This document shows, piece after piece, positions 20,630-31,600 of a DNA stretch of 64,000 nucleotides (its first letter is position 1; each line of letters opens with the position of its first letter). Under the pieces are notes generated by a model. The model saw only the letters and a program-made list of their open reading frames with translations. It did not search any database and was not told the origin of the DNA. Source of the stretch: Limnephilus marmoratus (Eukaryota; Arthropoda; Insecta; Trichoptera; Limnephilidae); the NCBI GenBank assembly GCA_917880885.1, contig OU862928.1:13349721-13413720 (forward strand), read 5' to 3'. The translations under genes were made by a program, and so were the position numbers.

Positions 20630-21290
20630 CAATCAATCAAAGTATCCCATAAACTACTAATCCAAAAACTATTTGCTCTAGGAATAAGGGATAACATGCT
20701 AAAATGGTTTACTAGCTATTTATTAAGTAGTAAAAGTTAAGTAGTAGTTTGTCAAAATAAAATCTTGGATGTCGAAAGCTTTCTGGGCCTACCGCAATGT
20801 AATCACCTTGGCCAGGTTTTGTTCCTCATTTTCATAAATGATATAACAAATTGCTTCAATGATCTCGAGGTATTGCTCTTTACTGATGACATCAAGCTTT
20901 CCAGGAAAATAACTGACATAAATATTAGTAAACTTAAATATTTGTGCGTTCAAAATACTTTATTTTTAAATGTAGAAAAGTGTAAAACCTTGACTTTCTT
21001 CAGAAACAAAAAACATGTTTTATTCGAATATTCCATCAATAACACAGCTTTAGAAGGAGTCACGGAAATGAGAAACCTTGGAATTATTTTGGATGAAAAA
21101 CTAAGTTTCGCCAACCAAATCTACCAAATTATGAACAGAGTTATGAAAACACTAGGCTTCGTATTAAGAACAACTAAAAACTTTTATTCCATAGAAGCCA
21201 TTAAACTATTACATATATCTCTTGTTAGAAGCCAAATTGAATAAAACTCGGTAGTTTGGTTTCCATCTTACAAAATTCACGATAACCCAT
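20630..21290 (+). pseudogene. LINE RT fragment with altered FADD
   Basis: A frame from about 20640 covers FALGIRDNMLKWFTSYLL, then LPQCNHLGQVLFLIFINDI and LLFTDDIKLS. The FADD box reads FTDD, keeping both aspartates. Then come LGIILDEKLSFANQI and LLHISLVRSQIE before a stop at 21242. It resembles the QGSNLGP-type LINE at 28-31 kb. An AATC microsatellite (20625-20640) abuts its left end. It is truncated on both sides. Confidence 0.78.
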
Positions 21291-21740
21291 ATTTCGTTGA
21301 CCTTGTAAAAACGCAACAGTTTGGTTGCTAGGTCATATTTTGAGAACTTGATAAGGAATCACCGTTATTTTTGCATGTACTCATAGAGAAGGTTTGACTT
21401 TATCGTTAGAACTTAATAGGTTGAAAAATATGTCTTTAGTTCCGAATTGCCCACCCCCCAAAGTCGGACGAAATACGACACTCAGGTAAGCGATTTTTAA
21501 ATAATTAGTATCGTTAACATATGACCAAAATTCTTAATATATTTATACCTTTTTTAATACATAATTGACACGTATTTAATAATATGTCCACTTTTAATAA
21601 TATGTCAATTTTATTATTCTAGAAGTACTCATTTTACTCGTTTATTTAAGTGATGCATTAACGCAACGTCAGCGAAATACGGGAGTAAAAACCTTTGCAT
21701 TATTTTATTCATAATAACCGGCATTAATCGCTATTACCGT
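21291..21740. other. Spacer with possible 5'-UTR intron of piggyBac-2
   Basis: No coding content was recognised. A donor-like cag|gtaagc at 21484-21491 and a pyrimidine-rich acceptor (tttttttcag at 21743-21752) just before the ATG at 21758 would make a ~265-bp intron in the 5' leader of the piggyBac-like gene. This is a reading of consensus only. Confidence 0.35.
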
Positions 21741-21999
21741 GTTTTTTTTCAGAATAGAATGAATCCAAAGGACTTCTTTAGATACTTCAAAAGAGGCTGC
21801 CGACTTTATCGCAGAGAATTGAATGTCGACGATGAAGACTGCGAAGAAGATATTCCAGATGTGGTCATTTTACCCCCTGAAGTAGCTGAAGTAGTAACTT
21901 CGGCGACTTCTGGGGGGGGGGGCAACATCAGTAGATGAAGAGGATTTTGATGATAATGATTTACATGAAGACGCTGCATTTAGCCTTACGGGGATACAC

Positions 22000-22385
22000 C
22001 AGGAATTTTGGAAGTCCCCTCCAAGAGGCTGTTGAGTGAAAATTCAACAACTCCATCCCAACCCCAACCATCAACATTTTTGTCGTCAGTGCCAAGGAAA
22101 TGCGTTGGAAGAAATTGAAACCTAGTTATTCGCGAGTGCCAAATAACGTGTATGTTTTTCGTACTGGTACGATAAGAGAAAATCGACTATGGCAGGAACT
22201 TTGGAAGTCCATTCCTAGAGGCTGATGAGTGAACATTCATCAAATCCATCCCAACCCCAACCATCAACATGTTCGTCATCAGTGCCAAAGGAAATGCGTT
22301 GGAAGAAGTCGAATTTTAATTATTTACGTGTGCCAAATATGGTTTTTGTTTTTCGGAATAGTACGATGAGAAAAAATCGACTAAA
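22000..22385 (+). repeat. ~190-bp tandem duplication inside piggyBac-2
   Basis: Two adjacent copies (about 22000-22194 and 22195-22385) share 'tttggaagtcc', 'cccaaccccaaccatcaaca' and 'gaaatgcgttggaagaa'. Both contain the linker-to-GTGTIREN junction, so the internal deletion happened before the duplication. Confidence 0.85.
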
Positions 22386-22464
22386 TAATATCGGTACAAT
22401 AAAATCGACAAAAGAAATGAGTAAATTGCAAGGAGGGGAATATGATTAGAGATTCGAAAAAAAA

Positions 22465-23715
22465 ACGATGAGATAATAATAATAATAATATATATCTTTA
22501 TTGAACAAAAATTTTAAGATTTATAACTACAATAAAAAGTACACAATTGTTTAAAAGTTGCACAAATACAAAAGTTAATAACGGAAAACAATATACATAT
22601 AAACAGTGGGTACTTAAAGAATAGAGATTTATAATTATAAACTTAGCTTTCTCATAACCTGCCTCATTAGGCTAGCCTGTGTTGAGGCAGTAATTTTACG
22701 TCAATTTATAATACAGTGAACATACCTACATTTATATTAGAATATAATTGCACAAAAGATTGGTTGCATTAAAAATAACAATAACATTGGTACAATAATA
22801 ACAGCATTTGTTCATTACTAATTTCGAATTTGGGTGAGTGCACCGGTAAATGCTCTATCATTATTTTTATCCAAATTTTTATGTTTTATTTTTAAATTTT
22901 TTTGTGAATCACATTTTTTTATACTAATTGGAAGAATGTTGTAAAGTCTTGTTGCAAGGTATCTGAAGCTTCGTTGCCCAAAAGTAGTATGAGTTATGGG
23001 ATTTTGTAGTAATTCTTTGTTATTGTTTCGAATACAGCGAGTATTTAATCTTTTTTCGTATATTTAGTATTTATGTATATTTGTGTGTAGATGAGTAAGG
23101 ATTGTTTTGTGTGTATCTGCCGAACATCAAACATATTTATAATATTAAAGATTAAGTTCGAGTCTGTAATTAGAGTTAGTCTAAGAATTAATTTTATAAT
23201 AGGTAGTTTTCTGTGCCTTTATAATTGGGTCTCGTGCTGATGCAGTACCGCCTCCCCATGATATGATACCATAATCAATAATAGATTGACAGACTGCAAA
23301 ATAAATCATTTTCAAGTGTTGTAAGTCGAGAAAGTTTCGATCGTTCTAAAAAAGTGCATGGTTTTTCTTATTTTGTTTGCAATTATTTTTGTGTGAATAT
23401 TCCATTTGAGATATGGATCAATTGTGAGGCCGAGATACTTCATCGGAATTTAAACATGTGTGTATTCTAATAGAGGCGTCATCATGAGATTGACCTGTTA
23501 TATTTATGCTTGATATGACATATTTAGTTTTATCAGTGTTCAATGTGAGCGTATTTGTATCCAACCAATTTTTTTATAATGTTTATATCCGTTTCGGCTT
23601 TTTTGTAAACAGCTTGCCAAGTGTCAGCTTTAAACAGTAAAACAGTGTCATCGGCAAAACTAACTATTTTTCCCTGAATATTAATGTTACATAAGTCGTT
23701 AAGATTCTGGTTTTT
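22465..23715 (-). mobile_element. LINE 3' fragment inserted in piggyBac-2
   Basis: The tail appears as (ATT)n at 22473-22490 on the plus strand, and the truncated 5' end lies near 23715. On the minus strand NDLCNINIQGKIVSFADD opens the RT (near 23700-23640), followed by degraded thumb and tail sequence. The 3' UTR carries the conserved hairpin at 22659-22690. The piggyBac frame stops at the left junction and resumes at the right. Confidence 0.82.
22659..22690 (-). other. Conserved 3'-UTR hairpin (LINE in piggyBac-2)
   Basis: The outer stem ctgcctca/tgaggcag is 8 bp and the inner stem is AGG/CCT around CTAG on the minus strand. It keeps the ACACAGG...CCT...TGAG frame of the LINE-A hairpin with a different outer stem. 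One base of the usual CTAGTGAG strand reads CTAATGAG. Confidence 0.72.
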
Positions 23716-24438
23716 AGATGGAAAGATAGCGCTTTAGTTACAGTGACATCTAATTTTGATAACGTAAAGCCAATTAAAAACCTAACTAGGTATTCAAATA
23801 TTAAAAAAAGATATCTAAATGTCATTCAACCCAGTATGATCGTGTTACTGGAAGAGTTGATTTAGTGGATAATTTCGTTTTGAACTATAGAATAAGGGTT
23901 CGTGGTAAAAAGTGGTGGGCCATATTTTCCAACTTCTGTGATGTGGCACTATGTAATACATGGAAATTATACCAAATGGTTCATCCAGAAGAAAATACGA
24001 GCCTTTCGAAATTTAGAAGAAGTGCAGCCACCATCGTCATGAAGTCAGAAGTGCATTCTTCTTCTATTGGCAGACCCAGTAGATTTGTGACAGCATCGAC
24101 GCCAAGTATAACAGGGAGGAGTCATTTTTTAAATAAAGGCGAAAATAGAAAAAAATGTCATATATGTCTTCCACAAACATATTTTATGTGTCCAGAGTGT
24201 CATGAGGCATTGCACCACAAATGTAACAAATTTTACCATACCGGAAAATAATGTTTATTGTAATATTTGTTTATGATAATTTCTTATTACGTCTTTTGGA
24301 AAGGAGCACTTTCCTATTTATTCATACAATATCTTTAATTTTAGTTAATGTTGGTAGTATAATTTATAAATGAATAGAAATAAATTCTCGTTATTTGTTT
24401 TTGGGGTGTTACGCCGTGTTGCGCTACCCCCTTCTTTA

Positions 24439-24479
24439 GCCAACGTTTCGGACAGCGTTGCAGTGTCCATCATCAGGGC
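24439..24479 (-). ncRNA. Hammerhead-like ribozyme
   Basis: On the minus strand: stem I GCC, core CUGAUGA (24476-24470), U, stem II GGACA...UGUCC with a 9-nt loop, GAAA (24449-24446), short stem III ACGU, U17, and stem I GGC. Stem I is only 3 bp. As in the palindrome at 6.2 kb, one extra base precedes stem II and stem III is self-complementary. It lies just 3' of piggyBac-2. Host element unknown; activity not shown. Confidence 0.5.
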
Positions 24480-24702
24480 AGATCCGGCAGATCCGGTAGA
24501 TGTGTAATTTAACCGGATGTTAATTTAACCGAATCTGCAGTACGATCATAGTATGTTTAAACATTTTAACATAGTACCCGTTTATCATTTAATACTTAAT
24601 TTTTTTTTTTTTTTTATTCCAGTTAAAAGAAAATTACATTTTCACTCATTTAACTAGTAATAATTATACACAATAAGATAAAATAAATATTTCAATACAA
24701 CA

Positions 24703-25425
24703 CTATTCTATTTCATTATTTTGTTTATCAAGAATAAATTTAAATAATTGTTTTTTAAATTTACCCAGCTTCTTTTCGTTTTTCATGTCATTTGGGAGGC
24801 AATTATATAAGTTGCCCCCCTCGTAGCCAATGGATTGTTTACCATAGTTAGTGTGGATGGTATTTAAATGGATGTTATCGCGTTGTCGTGTTAAGTGTTT
24901 ATGTACTTGGGACGTTTTAATGAATTCTGTGTTTGTGTGTACAAGATTATTTTGTATTTTGTATATAAGGAGACATGTATTGTATTCATATAGTTTTCTT
25001 AATGTTAATAGTTTTGTTTCCGTATATAATTTTTTTGTGGATGTTCTGGGCTTGTAATTAAATAGTTTTTTGATGACCTTGTTTTGTATTACCTGTAATT
25101 CATTTATGTGTGTTTCACATGCGTTTCCCCAGATTTCAATCAAATAATTTAAGTGTGAGTGTACTAGACTATAATATAAACCTACTTTTAATTTATTTGG
25201 CAACAGATATGATAGCCGGCTAAATACGCTAATTAAGGGGATGATTTTATCTTTAATACCTTGTATGTGTTGTTTAAATGTCAAATGCTGATCAATGCAC
25301 AGCCCAAGATATTTTTCCTGGATAAGGTTTTGCAAGTCGTTGTTTTCAATTTTTAAGGGTACATGAGGAGGAATTATTTTACGGGTTGAGCTTAAGATCA
25401 TGTATCCTGTTTTTTTAACATTCAT
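24703..25425 (-). pseudogene. LINE RT thumb and C-terminal domain, open frame
   Basis: This is a 240-codon uninterrupted frame with TGYMILSS, KYLGLCIDQHLTFKQHI, VGLYYSLVHSHLNYLIEIWG, IQNKVIKKLF and the C-terminal block GNLYNCLPNDMKN. These are standard features of the region after the RT catalytic core. The methionine at 25425 is not a real start; it lies within the RT and directly abuts the LTR insertion. Confidence 0.85.
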
Positions 25426-25427
25426 TG

Positions 25428-26116
25428 TGTTACGTTACGGAATTGATTCCCGTGCGAGCTAATAGCGAATTGACCCCTTACACAGGCCCTCCGCCCCCCT
25501 TTCCCCGCACCGCTCGACACAAGTAGCCAAGCGCCGAGCGGCTCCCAGCATTCATTCCTCGGCCGACCTTCGGCATAACAACTGTGTCCCCGTGATTGCG
25601 CTCTCCGTAAACGCTCGCGATGTTTATTTTAATTGTGCATTGTGCTCCAGAGGCTCCCGCCTCCTCAGTACCTGTCTGCCGACCGCCTATCTCCTGCTTT
25701 TGAGTACCAATGAACCTTGCTACCCCTTTGTGTGCTAAGAACTGACATTTAAATTCACTAAACACGTGTAGAGAGAGTTGAGAGAAGCTCCCCCGTTATG
25801 ATAGAATTAATTAGAGATAGCCAAATACTCATGTGTGTAGTGCCGATGCTGGCCTTTTGTGGAACCCTGTTCACCTTTAAATGAATAAAACCCTTTTTCT
25901 TGCATAACTACTGTGTTCTGATTGAGGAAGGAGACCTGGAGATTTTGAGGAAAGGAAGGGGAGTAGGAATTTACAAGCGAACCACAAACACTCGCCCTGG
26001 GTTTAAGAGGGACCTTGCTCGCGCCGGCTGTGCAGAGCTAGCCGCCGGCTTGTTTATTGCATGTCCTTTCCAGGTTTTGGGTTTGGCGTTGGCCGCAAGT
26101 AGCGCCGATGCTAACA
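25428..26116 (+). repeat. Solo LTR, same family as the 38-45 kb element
   Basis: It begins TGTTACGTTACGG and ends GATGCTAACA (TG...CA, 689 bp). Both sides carry ATTG (25424-25427 and 26117-26120), a 4-bp target duplication. It is clearly similar to the reverse complement of the LTRs at 38081-38754 and 45046-45719 but much more diverged, so it is older. A polyadenylation signal (aataaa near 25884) fits an LTR. No internal region remains, as after LTR-LTR recombination. Confidence 0.9.
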
Positions 26117-26415
26117 ATTGTTGAAACATTTGATTGGAGCCAACTGTTGATTTTTTCTAGATCTGTTTGTGCATTTTCTAGTAAGATATCTAAATCTTTA
26201 CCCCAATAGAAAATTGCTGTATCATCTGCATATAAAAAGATTTCACCATTTAAAATTGCGAAATATCATTGATATAAATTTGGAACAGTAGTGGACCTAG
26301 TATGGACCCCTGCGGAACTTAAAAGAATTAACATGTCAAAAGGAATTAGTTAACGGAAGTGGCCAGGACGCGGCCTTTCCTTATATATTGTAACTTCTGA
26401 TGTGTTGGCTGTTTT

Positions 26416-26665
26416 GTGCGCGCTTTAAACGGAGCACGTAGAAAGGGACAAAATAACTAGAATACACAGGACACGAATGTTCATATATTTTGTTCCTTCG
26501 CACATATTACCTCCAAATAGCTTCGCACAGGGTAGCTGCGCGCTTTATTTTTCAAACGGAGCACGTAGAAAGGGACAAAATAACTAGAATTTCCACGATA
26601 CGAATGTTCACATATACATTGTACCTTCTCACGCGTTACCTTCAAATAGCCTCACACAGGGTACA
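26416..26665 (+). repeat. ~125-bp tandem duplication
   Basis: Two units (about 26416-26537 and 26538-26665) share 'gcgcgcttta', 'acggagcacgtagaaaggga' and 'cacagggta'. They differ by about 15 percent. No coding content or family assignment. Confidence 0.8.
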
Positions 26666-26709
26666 TCATCACTCGGAACAACAAAGCAAGTTTTAATTGT
26701 ATTGTGGTC

Positions 26710-26819
26710 TCTTATATGGGCAAGCTAATTTTTCAAACATTTCCGAATAGAAAGTCATAGTTTGTTTCGACGAGGGAAGACACGTACTTCGGTGTATCTC
26801 TGTTGACCTGTGAGCTAAT
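26710..26819 (+). repeat. Dispersed repeat R, left part
   Basis: The sequence from 'aagctaatttttcaaac' to 'gacctgtgagctaat' matches 47572-47680 on the opposite strand almost base for base. It stops exactly where the 7.1-kb inverted-repeat block begins. Confidence 0.75.
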
Positions 26820-27323
26820 TCTTTGTTAAGTTTTGGGTTTAATTTATTAATATTAATTTATTTACTATTTAATATTCTGTTCCATTTGAACTGGCGCTCT
26901 GGTAACAATTTTCACATCGTGGTGATCTTTTTTAAAAACATTTGATTCTATTTTAAAGCTATAGATAGATTTTATTTGCTGAGAATCTCAGAAATAATTT
27001 CAATTTTTTTTTGCAAAATATTTTGCATTCAGTTTTTTTTTGTTTACTAGTGAAGCTTCTTACCTTTGGGATTTGAATTGATAGCATTTAACTACAGTGT
27101 GTGGTTACGTAAACGTAAAAACTAACGATAATTTGAGAAATGGAATTCTTCTTTTAAAAGAGTTTCTTGGGGTGAGTTTACAAACCATAATCTTCATGTT
27201 TTTTTTATTCAATCTTATATTTCTTTTGCAATTCTCCATGACGTCGGGAAACTATTTCATGAATTTGTAGATAATAATTGTCTGTTTAAGTTAAAAGGTT
27301 TAAGTTTAAACATTCTATTGATA

Positions 27324-27358
<35 letters not shown>

Positions 27359-27460
27359 ATTCATTGATATATTCAAATATCGTAAATATTTTGAATAATG
27401 TGTTCATCACAGTAAAGCGAGAATATCATTCACATACCTATGATTGAATAACCCTAACTG

Positions 27461-27790
27461 ATTTTAAGTCCTTGGATTGCATGAAAACACTCTACATTTC
27501 ATTAGTTAGATGTCAAGTAGAATATAATTCACCTATTTGGTCCCCTTTCTATAAAGTACACTCTAACAAAATAGATCAAGTTCAACACAAATTTCTTAGG
27601 TACTTAAATTTCAAACTCAAAATTCCAATAGAAAACATTAATTATTTAAGTTAAATGAATCGACTAAATTTAATTACGCTGTCTGACAGAAGAATCATTT
27701 CAGACCTAATTTTATTGTACAGAATTATGAACAACCTAATTGACAGCCCTGCCATCGTTGCTACTATTAAACTTCATGTACCGCAATTTG
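27461..27790 (+). pseudogene. LINE RT C-terminal fragment
   Basis: MKTLYISLVRCQVEYNSPIW is followed by QHKFLRYLNF, then after a stop RRIISDLILLYRIMNNLID. This is the thumb and tail of a LINE very similar to the 20.6-21.3 kb fragment (which has SLVRSQIE at the same place) and to the 28.4-31.2 kb LINE. It is truncated at both ends; family A begins directly after it. Confidence 0.75.
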
Positions 27791-27809
27791 GGAGGCGGGA
27801 ATGGGTACT

Positions 27810-28118
27810 GCCGCCCCGGGAACCTTTATTGGATAACCAACATCTCTGCCATAGGTCACCCCAAGTGGTTCGCAACGTTTGGTGATTTAGCAGGGGTACC
27901 CGGGTTCATGGGGTGAGGTTTGTCTCGGTCTTGGAGGTGGATGACCAGGACACACTGAACCCCAGATTCCTACCCACTCTTTAAACCCTTTTCCTTCCCA
28001 TAACTCTCTTCTCCTTCCTTTCCTTAAAAAAACTCTCCAGACAGCATCCCCAAAGATGACATAGGCCCTGAGGGAAATTATTTTCCTCTTGGTCTCCTGT
28101 GTGGAGCTCATGTAAAAA
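27810..28118 (+). repeat. Dispersed repeat family A, copy 3 (longest)
   Basis: This copy runs from 'ccgccccgggaacctttatt' to a poly-A run at 28111-28119, and joins both halves of the family seen separately elsewhere. It is the best reference copy for the family. The minus-strand frame across it (27887-28165) has no known domain. Confidence 0.7.
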
Positions 28119-28406
28119 AAAAGGAATACTAGACAAAATATAACATTCTTTTGCAACACATACACAACTAACTATCAATCATACTCACTTACCAATAGGA
28201 TGCATTATTTAGGCAACAAGTTTGGTGGTATTGTAGATGTATTCGCTGATTCCCTTTACATTCTAAAATGCTATTTAAACCAACACTTTGTGGAATCCTA
28301 CAAATTATTGTAACATGGGTATAATATATATATATATATATATATTTTTTAATTGTACAACAGATTTTTTATCCAATTACTGTACAATTTTCTCATTTTG
28401 ACAGTC
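28119..28406. other. Spacer with TA microsatellite
   Basis: Non-coding DNA with a (TA)n run at about 28326-28347. A similar (AT)n run lies at 27326-27347 in the left inverted arm. No gene seen. Confidence 0.5.
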
Positions 28407-31247
28407 TTAACACCTAGGAAGATGATTATTATACAAAAAAATCTTAAGGCTATCTAAAGAAGAGTTATATATATCTAGTGTTTCCGATATTTCGTTCAAC
28501 AGCACCATTCCTCTTGTCATGCTATGCTGTGCTAGAACATCTGTTCTGCCGTATGGTATTTTGAACAAGTCGTGTCGATGATTACGGCTGAAATTTTCAG
28601 GCACGTATAAGCCATAACATTCCAAGAGGAATGGGCTGTCAATACGATTATGGATTATGTTAAAACTAAGAATTGCAAGATTTGCATAACGTCTAGTTTC
28701 CAAGCTAAATCTATTTGTTGCCTCAAGTAATTCCATATGGTGCATGAATCTCGGGTACGTTCCATTCATCCGCATATAAACATACCTAAGGAACTTTTTC
28801 TGAATTTGTTCTAGCATATTAATATATTTAGCTTGGTGCGGAGTCCACACACCACTAGCATACTCCAGCTTACTTCTTATGACTCCATCGAACATGGCTA
28901 TCATTGCATCTGAGTCATCAAATTGCTTACATATTCTGATGATGAAACCCAGGAGTTTGTAGCACGTTGGAGTGAGCAGTGATATATGATCCGAGAATCT
29001 CAGTTTGGGATCAAAAACGATACCGAGATCTTTAAAGCTATTGACTCGGCATAATGTTTTCCCTTTAATGTTGTATTCAAAAACTATGGGCTTCTGGGAG
29101 CGGGTATATGTCATAGTTACACATTTTTTTTATATTGAATTCTAATTTGTTTTTTACTGACCATTCTGCAATAGAATCAAGGTCAGATTGCATTTTTAAG
29201 CAGTCATAGTAACAGATTATTTCCATCAAAAGTTTGAGGTCATCTGCAAATAGAAGACATTTGCAATATTTTACACAAACCTGGATGTCATCTATAAGTA
29301 TAAGGAACAGCAAAGGACCAAGGTTTGAACCTTGGGGAATACCTGATAACGCCGGGAATTGTTTAGATTCATGTCCATTTATTATTACATATTGACTTCT
29401 GGCTTTTAAATAGGACAAACACTCATTTAGAAAATGAGTGTTTGTTGATCGAAACCAAGTTTGTACATTTTAAGTAGTAAAATATCATGATCAACTCGAT
29501 CAAAAGCCTTAGCAAAATCCGTATACACTACATCTGTTTGGTGTCTCGAGTCCAGTCCGAAATTTAAAACCGTTGATTTTCTTGGCATGAAACCGTGTTG
29601 GTTTTCTCCTAGAAATGGCATAATTTGGTGATGTAATTTCTTGTAAATAATCATTTTAAATATTTTTGGTATAGTTGACAGTACAGCTACTGGTCTGTAA
29701 TTCCTTATATCAGACATGTCTCCGGCCTTGAAAATTGGGCTTACACGCGTGAGTTTCCAAGAATGAGGGAAACAACCAGTCGATATGCTAAGATTAAATA
29801 TATAGCTCAGCGGTTGACAAATGGTTTTTGATATATGAGCAATTATATTAGGGGGTATTCCGTCTGGGCCTGCAGCCTTGTCGAGCTTTAAAGTTCGAGT
29901 ACAGGAGTCTAATTCCTCTGGACAGATTAGCTCAAGACCGATTTTGCCAATATTCCAGGGCCTCTTGATTTGAGTAAAGTCTAGATTTAGTTGAGGAGCT
30001 ATCTGGCTGTACACTGATTTGAAATAATCGGCAAATTTTTGGCTTACAATTTCGGGATCGGAAAAAGTTTCCGTTCTATCACTCAAGTTAATTTGGGTAT
30101 GTGGATTTGCTTTTTGGGATTTAATAAAATCCCAAAAACATTTGACATCATCTTTGATCCCATACTGAACTTTTTCTAAATACTGATGCTTTGCAATTGC
30201 TATATCTTTTTTGAGCTCGGATCGCATCGCAGAGAATAACAAGTAATCCGATTGATTCTTGTGCAGTTTATATCTTCTGCGATGCGATTCTTTGCTTTTT
30301 AATTTATCTATAATTTTTTTAGAGAACCACGCCGGATAATTTACATTTTTACATAATTTTTTCCTAATGGGAACAAATATTTCAAAAATACTGAATAATA
30401 CATTGTTTAAGTACGCAACTGCGTCATTTGATTCCGATATAGTATGTAGGTAGTTCCAATCAAATTCTGAGAGTATGTCGCATATTAACTGCATATCTGC
30501 TCGCTTGAACTGGAACTGATGGTTGGAGGTTGATACTAGTGGCGGGCGAGTAGCGCTGTTCCGCAGCTGACGCCGGTTACATTTTGTCCTGGTTAATTTA
30601 GTATGAATAGCTAAGGTCGGATGAAATTTATCTTTGTTGACCAAGGGTTCATCACATCGACTTACGTCGCAACTAGTCGTGTTACTTAGTACTAGATCAA
30701 GTATATTGTCAAAATGATTTTTAATTTCATTTTCTTGTTTGAGGTTATTGGAGTTCAAGAAATGTAAGTGCTCTAACATAACCTCTTCGGGTTTGTTATT
30801 TAAATTGAAATCCCCAATTATAAGGACGTTTCGGTCTTTTAAAATTCTTGATTGACATTCCTGATCAATATAATCGTAGAAAGTTGTCCGATTCTCTGAG
30901 TCATTGGTGCAATAAAAGTATACAACACAAATATAGGCGGTAAATTTATTTTTCGTTACCTTCACCCATATTTGTTCGCCTTCCGTTTCGAGTATTTGCA
31001 TTCACTGGGACGTAAGTGTATTCTTAACCGCAATGCACACACCGCCACCGCGTGCATCATTATCTCTGTCCCGCCTGTAGACACTATAGCGCCTGTCAAA
31101 CAATTCCGAATCGAAGACATTGGAGCTCAACCATGTTTCGGTCAAGCAGATAATTTCGAAGTTTTGTAGTAGTAAACTTCTCGAAAATTCTTCCGTCTTA
31201 GTATTTAGACCTCGAACATTTTGGTAAATTATTTCCAAGCTCGCCAT
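28407..31247 (-). pseudogene. LINE ORF2 (endonuclease plus RT), nearly complete
   Basis: On the minus strand the endonuclease begins YQNVRGLNTKTEEF (31230) with CLTETWL. One in-frame TGA at 31004-31002 interrupts it, then LIIGDFNLN continues. RT blocks follow: YRPVAVLSTIPKIF, GFMPRKST, VYTDFAKAFDRVD (to 29427). After a frameshift come SGIPQGSNLGPLLF and LLFADDLKL (29418-29077), and after a second frameshift the thumb and tail (29114-28407). About 940 codons in all. The total damage is one stop and two frameshifts, so it is relatively young but inactive. Confidence 0.9.
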
Positions 31248-31600
31248 CAGATACTCGTCTGTTCCTTATTAGCCGTTTGCAAAAAATTGTATTTACTTAC
31301 GGCAATATTTAACGATTTGATTTGTTATTGTAATGTTTATATTATATTTTGTTCTATGTTATTGTTAAATATTACATTGTTTAAAATATTTCACGGTTTT
31401 CCACAAGATTATACAAGTGGTTTTTTTTTTCTTTAAAAACTACTTGTATATTCTTAAAAGTTTTTTCACTTTTATAACTTTTGGTATAAATTCTATGTAT
31501 GTGTAATCCTAGATATCTTAAATATTATTTTCTAATCCATGTAAAAGCCCCTACGGGCGTATAACAACAATAAATAAATAAATTCATATATTTTTTTTTA
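31248..31600. other. Non-coding, LINE-like TAAA tail on plus strand
   Basis: Upstream (on the minus strand) of the ORF2 above. Near the right end the plus strand reads 'gcccctacgggc' then 'aataaataaataaattc', a short hairpin and TAAA tail like a LINE 3' end, so a plus-strand LINE remnant may end at about 31580. A second inverted repeat, acaagtggttttt/aaaaactacttgt, sits at 31411-31447. No ORF1 was found. Confidence 0.4.

Larger units (their letters stand above)
21758..24251 (+). pseudogene. piggyBac-2 transposase, internally deleted and split
   Basis: The N-terminus shows DFFRYFKRGCRLYRREL, an acidic stretch, then a Ser/Pro linker (QPQPSTCSSSVPKEMRW) that runs straight into FRTGTIREN.RL, a motif normally placed after the second catalytic Asp. 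The first two aspartates and about 200 residues are therefore missing. EMSKLQGGEYD follows, then a LINE insert (22465-23715). The frame resumes with ALVTVTSNFDNVKP, VDNFVLNYRIRVRGKKWW and the Cys/His C-terminus CHICLPQTYFMCPECHEALH (24150-24210). It differs in type from the 8-10 kb piggyBac. It is inactive. Confidence 0.85.
24600..26330 (-). mobile_element. LINE (FADD/YADD type) split by a solo LTR
   Basis: On the minus strand the RT runs from 26330 (VPQGSILGPLLFQIYIND, then FLYADDTAIFYW) to 26121. It is interrupted by a solo LTR and continues in frame from 25425 to 24703 through the thumb and C-terminus. The poly-A tail appears as the T-run at 24601-24615. The 5' end is truncated within the RT. 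It is a different LINE lineage from LINE-A (YADD rather than FADD). Confidence 0.85.

Noticed and set aside
20343..21290. Twin-priming (5' inversion) explanation for the head-to-head LINE fragments
   Set aside because: Both fragments contain the same RT segment (GxPQG to xADD), so they are two separate insertions, not one inverted element.
31411..31447. 13-bp inverted repeat as a transcription terminator
   Set aside because: Hairpin plus T-run terminators are a bacterial feature. In this eukaryotic repeat context it is more likely incidental.
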